The notes under the pieces: generated by a model
What the model was told of the DNA's origin: nothing
The model's database searches: none
Seen by the model: the letters and a program-made list of their open reading frames with translations, nothing else
Origin: Bifidobacterium sp. WK041_4_12
GTDB taxonomy: Bacteria > Actinomycetota > Actinomycetes > Actinomycetales > Bifidobacteriaceae
Direction of reading: 5' to 3'
Length of the DNA: 64,000 nucleotides
NCBI RefSeq assembly: GCF_041080795.1
Contig: NZ_CP129674.1
Span: 248,001-312,000, forward strand
Shown: positions 43,161-51,729 of the stretch, one piece after another
How positions within the stretch are numbered: position 1 is the first letter of the stretch
How the letters are laid out: every line of letters begins with the position of its first letter
Program-made: the position numbers and the translations under genes

Positions 43161-43862
43161 CTAGTCCTGTTCCTGTGACGATGCCCAGTACAGGATGCGT
43201 GTGCGACCGATGGTTATTGTGTTGCCGTCAAGAAGCGTAGCCGCAGGCACCTGATGACCTTCGACATACGTGCCATTGGTGGATCCAAGATCCCGGGCGA
43301 TAACGCCCTTATCAGTGACGTCGATTTCGAGATGTCTGCGAGAAATGCCCGGATCGTCAATGACGATGTCGCAATTTGAACCGCGTCCCAGCACGGTCTT
43401 CGGTGCCGTAAGCAGGTATTGACGTCCGTTGATCTCCAATGCAGGGCAATCCTTGGAGTTTGATTGTGGCGATGCTGGTGCCGCATTGCCTTGAACTGAT
43501 TCTGAACTCAGGTGGAAGTCGCCACCGGAGAGATTCAGATCCTCTTCAAAGATGACGACGACGGGACCGACAAAGGCGTAATGTTGAGTTTCTGCATATT
43601 TTGTCAGTTTGTCGGCCAATTCATTGGCTAAGGTTTCAGAGCCCCACTGCTCGATGCGATCAAAGTCCGGCGTGGAAAGCTTAAAACGGTATTCGTTTGG
43701 AGCAACGGTTCTATCGCGGCCCATTGCCATTGCCTGAGAATCAATCTCTCGTTCCAAGGCACTCGACAGGTCAACGGGCTGAAGATCCTTGGAGCCAAAT
43801 TTTGAGAACACACCGTTGACGGCACCTTCAACGCTTTTCTCAAAACGGTCGAGAACGCTCAT
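43161..43862 (-). CDS. fhaA: FHA-domain protein FhaA with DUF3662 domain
   Basis: The 233-residue protein has an N-terminal DUF3662 domain (about 1-120) and a C-terminal FHA domain (about 150-225) with LGRGSNCDIVI, SRRHLEI and DLGSTNGTYV. The middle disordered linker is much shorter than in mycobacterial FhaA. FhaA binds phosphorylated MviN/FhaA partners and moderates peptidoglycan synthesis. It is the first gene of the operon. ATG 43862 has AAGGGA at good spacing; the ATG two codons earlier is too close to that site. Confidence 0.93.
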   Translation of the reverse strand: MSVLDRFEKSVEGAVNGVFSKFGSKDLQPVDLSSALEREIDSQAMAMGRDRTVAPNEYRFKLSTPDFDRIEQWGSETLANELADKLTKYAETQHYAFVGPVVVIFEEDLNLSGGDFHLSSESVQGNAAPASPQSNSKDCPALEINGRQYLLTAPKTVLGRGSNCDIVIDDPGISRRHLEIDVTDKGVIARDLGSTNGTYVEGHQVPAATLLDGNTITIGRTRILYWASSQEQD

Positions 43863-44059
43863 GGTCATCCCTTTCTATAATGCTCACTACATCTTACGCA
43901 GGGTTGTGAATTCCCCACACATCGCTCGAAAATTCTTGCAAAGTCTTCAATACGTCTCACTAATACGTCTCATTCGCTCAGAGTTCAAACCCAGCACATA
44001 CCTATATACATGACTATTCAGCAATGCCGTCTGAACTGCACGGTGCTAGCGTGATGTTC

Positions 44060-46498
44060 ATGAGTGAAACCAAGCATAGTGTTATAAAACGGGGAATCGT
44101 CAATTTTCCAAGAAAAGAGGCACGAACCTTACGCTTCTCTCTGGGGGCTCCGCGTTCGGCTCGCGCCGTGGGAGATGGGTCGCGTGCGATATTCCTGCGT
44201 TCTGGCGGACAGGAGGATCCAGTCACCAGCCTGTGGATGAGTTCTTGGAACAGTCAGGGGAAGCATTGCGAGACGCTGATTGCCGATCCTCGACAGTTGC
44301 TGCAGGGAGCTGCAATCGGTGAACATCTGGGCCATGCCGATGATGATGTTCCTGACGAAGAGAAGGCTCGCAGGGAGCGAAGCCGCGAGAGTGCCGAGGG
44401 GATTGTTGACTATAGCGTCGATGATGCTGGCGAACGTGCAGTTTTCGCGCTTGGGGGGAGCATCTGGGTTGCCGATCTTTCCCCAGCGGCGGCCGATGAA
44501 CATTCTCTGGAAGGCACAAGGGCTCGGCGCGTTCGTGTTGTGGATTCCACGGATATACCTTCGACTGGGGCAGATGCAAGGGCACAATCGGGGGCAGTGC
44601 CTGGTGAACGGTCTGGCTTGCGGCAGAGTCCGAAACTGAACCCTACAATCTCGCCCGATGGTTCACTGGTGGCCTATACGACAGGCAGAAGCCTTGTAGT
44701 CATTCGGCTTGCGCAGGGCGAAGGCATCGAATCTGGAAAGGGCATCGAATCCGGGGAGCTGGAAGCTCCAATCCTCGCTGCGGTCGATCTGGCCGAGAGC
44801 GTCAGCGAAGACATCAAGATCGGTCTTGCCGAGTTCGTGGCCGGTGAGGAAATGGACCGCTACGCAGGGTTCTGGTGGTCGCCGGATTCTCGTCAACTGT
44901 TGATTGAACATTATGATGCCTCGAATGAGGATGTCTGGTATATCAGCGATCCAGCCAATCCAGATCATCCAGCATCTCGACGGAGATATCCGCGTGCCTT
45001 GACGAAGAATGCCAAGGTCGGCCTGCTGCTCCTCGACATATGGCAGCCAAGGCTTTCACGTATCACTTGGGATACGGCTGCTTATGAATATCTCGCTTCA
45101 GTCCATTGGGTTGCTGGTCATGACGCGCTGATCCTGGTGCAGAATCGTCGGCAGAACAGGGATCAGATTCTTCAGATTCCGCAATCCGGGTCTTTGTCTG
45201 GTCCCACGCTTGCAGAACAGGCATCATCACGGTATCTGCTTGATAATGACGAGATTTCCGACCTGCACAGCATACTCACGCATGTTGTTCAGACCCATAG
45301 TGATGAATGCTGGCTCGATCTGACACCAGGAGTGCCGACATGGTCTCCCAGGGGCACGCTGATAGATGTTCGTGCTGACGAGAAGAACGACACGAACAGA
45401 CTGTATTCGGATGGGGAAGCCATCTCGCCAGTGGGTTGGCAGCTGCGCAGCGTGGTTGCTGTGGGCGATGATTCGATTCTGGCAATCGCCTCGAAGGACC
45501 CTCGAAGCTTTGACGTCGTTCGCTTCTCGTATGACGGCAATGCCGAGGTTCTTAACGCTGAGCCAGGCATATGGACTGTTTCTCAGTCAGGAACCGGCAT
45601 GGTCATTGCAGGGCGAGGCATGAACACGGCAAAATCACAGATGACGCATTGCTTTACTGCGCATGACTGCACCTCTCACACCACTGCCGACAAGACAGCC
45701 GCGATTGATAATTTCGCGGCAGAATGCGGTTTCACTCCAAACGTCGAATTCGTGACTATGGGCAAACATGCCCTGCGTGCTGCGATTGTGCGGCCTTCCA
45801 AGGGCAGCGGGTACGAGCATGCAGAAAAGCTGCCGGTTCTGGTCAAACCCTATGGAGGCCCCGGTCACCAGCAGGTGATGCTGGCACAGTCATATTATTG
45901 GGCATCGCAATGGTGGGCCGATCAAGGCTTCATTGTACTTACGGCAGACGGTCGCGGAACGACCGGACGAGGGCCGGCATGGGACCGCGCCATCATGGAC
46001 GACATGGCTCAGGTCACCCTGGACGATCAGATTGAGGCGGTTCAAGCTCTGCCAGAGTTTGCTCCCGAGGCGGACCTTGATCGCGTCTCGATCATCGGAT
46101 GGTCGTACGGTGGGTTCCTTTCGGCGCTCGCAGTGCTACGCGCACCCGAGGTATTTCACGCTGCATGTGCCGGTGCGCCGCCGACGGACTGGACACTCTA
46201 TGACACGCATTACACCGAGCGCTATCTTGGACTGGATGAAGCCACCTATCGTCGCAACAGCATTATCGAAGACGCTCCGAAGCTGCGTAGGCCGCTTATG
46301 CTGATTCATGGTTTTGCCGACGACAACGTTTCTGTGGCTAATTCGCTGCGTCTCTCGCAGGCTTTGCTCAGCGCAGGCCGCGCGCACACCGTGTTGCCGC
46401 TCAACGGCATCACCCATATGACCAATGACGAGAAAGTCGCGGAAAATCTGCTAATCTTGCAGCGCGATTTCCTCAAACAGTCCCTCAGCTTGGAGTGA
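44060..46498 (+). CDS. S9-family serine peptidase (dipeptidyl peptidase IV/prolyl oligopeptidase type)
   Basis: The 812-residue cytoplasmic protein has a beta-propeller N-terminal part (to about 560) and an alpha/beta hydrolase C-terminal part. The catalytic triad is Ser682 in GWSYGG, Asp in FADDNVS and His in GITHMT. KPYGGPGHQQV holds the oxyanion region. It should cut short peptides, often after proline. There is no signal peptide. The start is uncertain: no clear ribosome site is seen at ATG 44024, 44054 or 44060. A TATATA at 44003 fits a -10 element. Confidence 0.87.
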   Translation: MSETKHSVIKRGIVNFPRKEARTLRFSLGAPRSARAVGDGSRAIFLRSGGQEDPVTSLWMSSWNSQGKHCETLIADPRQLLQGAAIGEHLGHADDDVPDEEKARRERSRESAEGIVDYSVDDAGERAVFALGGSIWVADLSPAAADEHSLEGTRARRVRVVDSTDIPSTGADARAQSGAVPGERSGLRQSPKLNPTISPDGSLVAYTTGRSLVVIRLAQGEGIESGKGIESGELEAPILAAVDLAESVSEDIKIGLAEFVAGEEMDRYAGFWWSPDSRQLLIEHYDASNEDVWYISDPANPDHPASRRRYPRALTKNAKVGLLLLDIWQPRLSRITWDTAAYEYLASVHWVAGHDALILVQNRRQNRDQILQIPQSGSLSGPTLAEQASSRYLLDNDEISDLHSILTHVVQTHSDECWLDLTPGVPTWSPRGTLIDVRADEKNDTNRLYSDGEAISPVGWQLRSVVAVGDDSILAIASKDPRSFDVVRFSYDGNAEVLNAEPGIWTVSQSGTGMVIAGRGMNTAKSQMTHCFTAHDCTSHTTADKTAAIDNFAAECGFTPNVEFVTMGKHALRAAIVRPSKGSGYEHAEKLPVLVKPYGGPGHQQVMLAQSYYWASQWWADQGFIVLTADGRGTTGRGPAWDRAIMDDMAQVTLDDQIEAVQALPEFAPEADLDRVSIIGWSYGGFLSALAVLRAPEVFHAACAGAPPTDWTLYDTHYTERYLGLDEATYRRNSIIEDAPKLRRPLMLIHGFADDNVSVANSLRLSQALLSAGRAHTVLPLNGITHMTNDEKVAENLLILQRDFLKQSLSLE

Positions 46499-46525
46499 AA
46501 GCGCATACATGAGGGTTAGTTTGAT

Positions 46526-46635
46526 TCATTGTGAACTCATCAAAGTATAAACGTCGAAAAAACGTGGAAAAGTGCAAGAATTCCATCGTTTTTCCACGGA
46601 AAATGAGGTTTGATACTTTGATGAGTTCACAATGA
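46526..46635. repeat. Fold-back element 3, same ends as element 2
   Basis: The 23 bp at 46526-46548 are repeated perfectly inverted at 46613-46635. Inside, CGTGGAAAA and TTTTCCACG form a second stem. The end sequence is shared with the element at 33238. It lies between the S9 peptidase and the first YhgE/Pip gene, which read the same way, so a role only as a convergent terminator does not fit. Confidence 0.8.
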
Positions 46636-46716
46636 GCAGTTCTTATGGGGTTTTCCTGCCGATGGTGTCGTGCTGACGGTAGAAACTTGTGAAGTGATCA
46701 TGTGAGGAGGTGGCCG

Positions 46717-49305
46717 GTGAGCGTGGCTTTTCGAATATATTGGCGGGATGCCCTTCGTCTACTGCGCAACCCCATCGCGCTGATTGTCACGATTGGCGTA
46801 TGCCTCATCCCATCCTTGTATGCATGGTTCAACGTTGTTGCGAACTGGGACCCCTACTCGAATACGAAAAACCTGAAAGTCGCCATAGCCAATGAAGACA
46901 AAGGCACACAGTCGGATTCATTCGGAAGCGTTGACATCGGCAGCCAGACAGTCGCCAGTCTGCACAAGAACAAGGACCTCGGGTGGCAGTTCGTTGATGA
47001 AAGCGATGCCATCAATGGAGTGGAATCGGGCGACTACTATGCAGCCATCGTCCTGCCAAAGGACTTCAGCGCAAAGGTCATCGGCTCGATAGAGGGCAAG
47101 AATCCCCAGGCGGCGTTGAACTATTACGTCAACGAAAAGAAGAACGCGATAGCGCCGAAGATCACCGATACAGGTGCCAGTTCAATCGACAAGACAATCA
47201 ATTCAATGTTCGTTTCGACGGTGAGCGATGTCGTGGCATCACGACTATCCCAGGCTGCAGGCAATCTTGACGACTCAGCTACGAAAACTCGGGCAAACGT
47301 CGTCTCGAATCTGAATGCCACAATCGACGACATCAACGGTCTTCGCGCGAATCTCAGAGGCATGCAGGACACGATAAGCCAAGCGCAGTCGGCGGTGCGA
47401 TCCGCGGAAACAACCAGCACCGGCCTGTCAGCGCAGATGGATTCGGCGCAACAGGCACTTGCGCAGTCACAGAAAACTCTGAGCAGCGCACGCTCCTCGT
47501 CACTCACCTTTTCACATGCGTTGACTGGGGCCTTGAACAATGGTTCGACGGCGCTTTCTGGCATTACGGTCGATGTGAATCTGGCTTCCAGTTCGATTCT
47601 CACTGGATTCAATACCGCAGACGAGGCGGTGAACACCGTAAATGACAGGCTGACCGGGGTTCTGGACACCAACGATGATGCTCTCAATGACCTGCAGTCC
47701 GCCTTGAAGAATTCAGGACTCGACCCAGACAGTCAGGCATATCAAAACATCAATAATCAGATACTCGCATTGCAGGGAATCAACAAGCAGCAGCGCCAAC
47801 AGCTCAACACCTTCAATTCTTCCACGAACACCTTTATCAATGCCGGAAAATCCGCCACAGGAAACATGTCGAGCGCGGTCAACAATTCCGCAAATTCTGG
47901 CATTTCAACCTTGAACGCCGCGAACAATACGCTATCAACGACCACACTTCCCGGCCTGATGCAGGGCTTCGACTCATTCTCAGCAGAAGCGGGCACACTG
48001 TCGGGTTCGATCACATCCTTGCAGTCCACGGTCGAACAGACCGTTTCGTTGCTGCAGGAACTGGATGGCACACTTGCCCATGCGAGCAGCTCAATCGGCA
48101 CGACTGAGCAGTCGCTCGCAACAGTGCAGTCGCAGCTGACATCGGTACGCACAGACGTTGCAGCCCTAGGGAGTTCAGCGGTCTGGAAGCAAGTCACGAA
48201 GGTGATGCATCTCGACAAGGCCGGCATCGCACAGTTCATGCAGTCTCCAGTCAACCTCGCTACAACCACGGTGTACCCGATAGCGAACTATGGTTCATCC
48301 GTGGCACCTTTCTACACGAATCTGGCACTGTGGGTCGGCGGCTTCATCATCATCGCCATCTTCAAGCTTGAAGTCGACAGGGAAGGGCTGTCTCGCATCA
48401 CCACCACGACTTCATACCTTGGCCGAGGGCTGCTTGTAAGCACCCTGGGAATGCTGCAAGCCTTGTTCGTGACCGTCGGCGATCTGGTCATAGGCATTCA
48501 GTGCCCATTGCCGTGGCTGTTTGTGCTGGCTGGCATGTTGGCATCGTTCGTCTATGTGAATCTCATCTACGCGCTCGCGACGGCTTTTCGTCACATAGGC
48601 AAGGCTGTGGCAGTGATCCTGCTGATTCTGCAGATTCCAGGATCGTCGGGCATGTATCCGATCGAGCTGATGCCCGAGTTCTTCCGCAGACTCAACCCTT
48701 GGCTACCCTTCACCTATGGCATCAACGCGATGCGTGAGACCATAGGCGGCATGTATGGCACTCATTATTGGTGGTATCTGCTGAGCCTGTCATGCTACAT
48801 TCCGATCGCTCTGATCCTAGGCCTTGTGGTGCGCAGATATCTGTTGAATCTGAACGTCATGTTCGATAATCGGCTGGCAGTGGCCGATCTCTTCATCACC
48901 GAACAGAGCAGTCTTACCAACCCACGTTTGAATCTCGCCTCGATGCTGGGGGTGTTCGGCAATTCCAAGGAATTCGAGAATGATCTTCGCAAGCGAGGCC
49001 GCCGGTTCTTCCGCAATTATCCGTTGATGATTCGTGCCGGACTTATTTCCGTCGTCGTGCTTCCGATTATCTTCCTCGTGCTGCTGTTCAGCGTCGAAGC
49101 GAAAATCGTGATGCTGAACCTGTGGATAGCTTCGATTATCCTCATTGACTTCTATCTGATCATGGTCGAGTACACGCGCGATAGCTATGCGCGGCAGTTG
49201 GGAATCGTATCGGGCGCAGCCGAACATTCCAAGAATGAAAGCAGCGAGACCGGACCGGGAAGCGCCACTGCAACTTCTGCGGGCGAGGTGACGGAAAAAC
49301 TATGA
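46717..49305 (+). CDS. YhgE/Pip-domain membrane protein
   Basis: The 862-residue protein has one N-terminal helix with PSLYAWFNV, then DPYSNTKNLKVAIANEDKG of the YhgE/Pip domain. A long external coiled-coil, Ser/Asn/Thr-rich part (about 165-500) follows, and five or six helices at the C-terminus form an ABC-2-like membrane domain. The family includes phage-infection and type VII-linked proteins and its transport role is not settled. The GTG start follows AGGAGG by 6 nt. The stop overlaps the next homologous gene by 4 nt, so the two probably form a heteromer. Confidence 0.9.
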   Translation: MSVAFRIYWRDALRLLRNPIALIVTIGVCLIPSLYAWFNVVANWDPYSNTKNLKVAIANEDKGTQSDSFGSVDIGSQTVASLHKNKDLGWQFVDESDAINGVESGDYYAAIVLPKDFSAKVIGSIEGKNPQAALNYYVNEKKNAIAPKITDTGASSIDKTINSMFVSTVSDVVASRLSQAAGNLDDSATKTRANVVSNLNATIDDINGLRANLRGMQDTISQAQSAVRSAETTSTGLSAQMDSAQQALAQSQKTLSSARSSSLTFSHALTGALNNGSTALSGITVDVNLASSSILTGFNTADEAVNTVNDRLTGVLDTNDDALNDLQSALKNSGLDPDSQAYQNINNQILALQGINKQQRQQLNTFNSSTNTFINAGKSATGNMSSAVNNSANSGISTLNAANNTLSTTTLPGLMQGFDSFSAEAGTLSGSITSLQSTVEQTVSLLQELDGTLAHASSSIGTTEQSLATVQSQLTSVRTDVAALGSSAVWKQVTKVMHLDKAGIAQFMQSPVNLATTTVYPIANYGSSVAPFYTNLALWVGGFIIIAIFKLEVDREGLSRITTTTSYLGRGLLVSTLGMLQALFVTVGDLVIGIQCPLPWLFVLAGMLASFVYVNLIYALATAFRHIGKAVAVILLILQIPGSSGMYPIELMPEFFRRLNPWLPFTYGINAMRETIGGMYGTHYWWYLLSLSCYIPIALILGLVVRRYLLNLNVMFDNRLAVADLFITEQSSLTNPRLNLASMLGVFGNSKEFENDLRKRGRRFFRNYPLMIRAGLISVVVLPIIFLVLLFSVEAKIVMLNLWIASIILIDFYLIMVEYTRDSYARQLGIVSGAAEHSKNESSETGPGSATATSAGEVTEKL

Positions 49306-51569
49306 GAAACATCTGGAGACTGTTCATCACCGACATGCATAATGCGACGCGCAATGTGATCGCAATCATCGTGTGCATGGGTCTGGTCATCGTTCCTGCA
49401 CTCTATGCGTGGTTCAACATCGCAGCGAGTTGGAATCCGTATGGCAATACTAAATCCTTGAAGGTTGCGGTTGCCAACACTGATGTGGGATACAAGTCGG
49501 ACCTGATACCCATCAAGGTCAACGTCGGTGAGACGGTGCTCAATCAGTTGCGTGCGAACGATCAGCTTGACTGGCAGTTCGTGTCGAAGGATCAGGCGCT
49601 CGATGGCGTGCGGTCAGGGGACTATTACGCCGCAATCGTGATCCCCAAGCAGTTCAGCGCAGACATGATGACCTTATTCTCCACGCAGATTCGCCATGCT
49701 GGGCTGCGATACTACATCAACGAGAAATCGAATGCGATTGCCCCCCACATCACCGAGAAGGGTGCCGATACCGTCACCTCGACCATCAACACCAGCTTCT
49801 CCAAAACCATAGGCAGCGTGGGCCTCGACATTGCCTCAAGCGTTCTGAAATACGCCTCAAGCCCTCAAGCGAAGGATTATGTGACCAACGCCACGAACCA
49901 TGTTGGTACCTTGGCTGGTCAGCTCAACGCGGCTGCAGATCAGTTGGACGCCTATTCAGGATTGCTTGGAGCTTCAGGCAGCATCATCCAGTCCACGAAT
50001 ACGCTGCTTGGCAAGTCGGCCGATGGTGCGAATTCAGCTAGACAGGCCTTGAAACAAGGGGAGTCGGGCATTGCTGCCGCCAGCGATTCATTCGATGCGA
50101 CAACCGCATCCGTCAATGTGGCGCTCACCAATGCCAGCGCATCGTATGACGTGATATCGCAGGAGGTTGACGACGCCTTCGGCAATGTGTCGCAGCAGGG
50201 AAACTCGATTCAGACCCAACTGGGCACAATCAAGAATCAGGTGGACAAGAACGCCGCCGATTATGCCACCTTGGCGCAGAAATTCACCGATCTTGCATCG
50301 AAAACCGACAATGACAGCTTGAAGAATGCATTGCTGGCAGCGGCTGCAGGAGCTACGCATACCCAGCAGCGGCTTGAAGACATTTCCGCCAAGCTTTCAG
50401 ATGCCAGTGCCTCAATTGGCAACAGCGATGACAGCGCCCGTAAGAACATCGATGACATCAAGACCAACATAGCCAGCGCCAAGGCTTCGATGACGACGGT
50501 TTCTAACGATTATGCAAACAATCTGAAACCGCAGCTCGAAGCCTTGAATCAGTCGATGCGCAGCCTGTCGAACCAGACCGGTGCAGTCATGGGAAGTCTT
50601 TCGAACACCATCGCTGGCGTGTCAAGCCTTGCTGACAATACGGTGAATGGCTTCCAAGCGATTCAGACCAACCTGGGTGGATCGGCCAACACGCTTCGCA
50701 AAGCAGCAGCATCATTGTCTGACTTCGGCAATCAACTTACCGCAGCTTACAATAACGGCGACATCGCAGGCCTGAATGAGCTCAGCGGCAGCGGCGATCC
50801 CGATGCTTTGGCAACCTTGCTCTCTTCTCCCGTCGCCCTCAAGCGCATACCGGTCTATGCGGTCGCGAACTATGGCTCCGCAATGACACCTTTCTATACG
50901 GTGCTTTCGATATGGGTGGGCAGCATCATTCTCGTAGCCATGATTAAGGTGTCGATTTCAAACAGGCAGAAGGCGAAGGTTCTAGGGTTGAAACCCATGC
51001 CGAAAGAGGGTGTGACGGCTCTTGAGATGTTTCCCGAATCAGCTGGCAGCGCCCAAGACTATGGACTGATGCTCCATCAGGAATACTTCGGACGATACAT
51101 GTTCCTGCTGCTGCTCGCCATATGCCAAGGTGGTCTGGTTGGGCTTGGCGATCTCTTCTATCTCAAGGTCCAGGCCGACCACATCTTCCAATTCATGCTG
51201 GTCTGCTGGCTCTGCGCGATAGTGTTCTCGAACATCATGTATACGCTTGCGCTCTCCTTTGGCACGATTGGCAAGGCGCTCGCCGTGATCTTGCTGGTTA
51301 TGCAGGTTGCCGGTTCGGGCGGCACCTTCCCCATTGAATTGCTGCCAAGCTTCTTCCAGAAGGTATACCCATTCCTGCTGTTCCCGCATGCGATTGAGGC
51401 GATGCACGCTGCGATGGCAGGCTCGTATGGCAATGAATACTGGAGAGAGATGGGCTATCTTGCGCTATTCCTAGTGCCGTCGCTCATTCTCGGTCTCTTC
51501 CTGCGCAAGCCCGTCATCAGTCTGAATCAATGGATAGTCAGAAAGGTTGAATCCACCAAGCTCATGTGA
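49302..51569 (+). CDS. Second YhgE/Pip-domain membrane protein
   Basis: The 755-residue paralogue of the preceding protein has the same plan: an N-terminal helix with PALYAWFNIAASWNPYGNT, a long external helical region (about 165-500), and C-terminal ABC-2-like helices. The coiled part is shorter and the C-terminus lacks the polar tail of the first copy. The pair and 4-nt overlap suggest a two-subunit complex. No ATPase or substrate gene lies nearby. Confidence 0.9.
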   Translation: MRNIWRLFITDMHNATRNVIAIIVCMGLVIVPALYAWFNIAASWNPYGNTKSLKVAVANTDVGYKSDLIPIKVNVGETVLNQLRANDQLDWQFVSKDQALDGVRSGDYYAAIVIPKQFSADMMTLFSTQIRHAGLRYYINEKSNAIAPHITEKGADTVTSTINTSFSKTIGSVGLDIASSVLKYASSPQAKDYVTNATNHVGTLAGQLNAAADQLDAYSGLLGASGSIIQSTNTLLGKSADGANSARQALKQGESGIAAASDSFDATTASVNVALTNASASYDVISQEVDDAFGNVSQQGNSIQTQLGTIKNQVDKNAADYATLAQKFTDLASKTDNDSLKNALLAAAAGATHTQQRLEDISAKLSDASASIGNSDDSARKNIDDIKTNIASAKASMTTVSNDYANNLKPQLEALNQSMRSLSNQTGAVMGSLSNTIAGVSSLADNTVNGFQAIQTNLGGSANTLRKAAASLSDFGNQLTAAYNNGDIAGLNELSGSGDPDALATLLSSPVALKRIPVYAVANYGSAMTPFYTVLSIWVGSIILVAMIKVSISNRQKAKVLGLKPMPKEGVTALEMFPESAGSAQDYGLMLHQEYFGRYMFLLLLAICQGGLVGLGDLFYLKVQADHIFQFMLVCWLCAIVFSNIMYTLALSFGTIGKALAVILLVMQVAGSGGTFPIELLPSFFQKVYPFLLFPHAIEAMHAAMAGSYGNEYWREMGYLALFLVPSLILGLFLRKPVISLNQWIVRKVESTKLM

Positions 51570-51719
51570 GCTGGCCGTTATTGAGTGCGGCGACATTTGT
51601 TTTTTCGTGAGTGGGATTTTGCGGTGAGAATATAAATCGTTACATATTGTAAAATGTTGTTCGTCATGTTCATTGCATGTTCTCTCCGCTGAACCGTTCG
51701 TTGCTTTGATCGCGGTCGC

Positions 51720-51729
51720 GGGGGGGGGG
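51720..51729 (+). repeat. Homopolymer tract of ten G at the 5' end of the surface protein gene
   Basis: Ten consecutive G stand just before and at the possible GTG start of the LPYTG protein. Such tracts slip during replication and change length. With one more G, an open frame running from 51673 would join the surface protein frame. Comparable G-tracts switch sortase-dependent pili in bifidobacteria. Confidence 0.85.
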
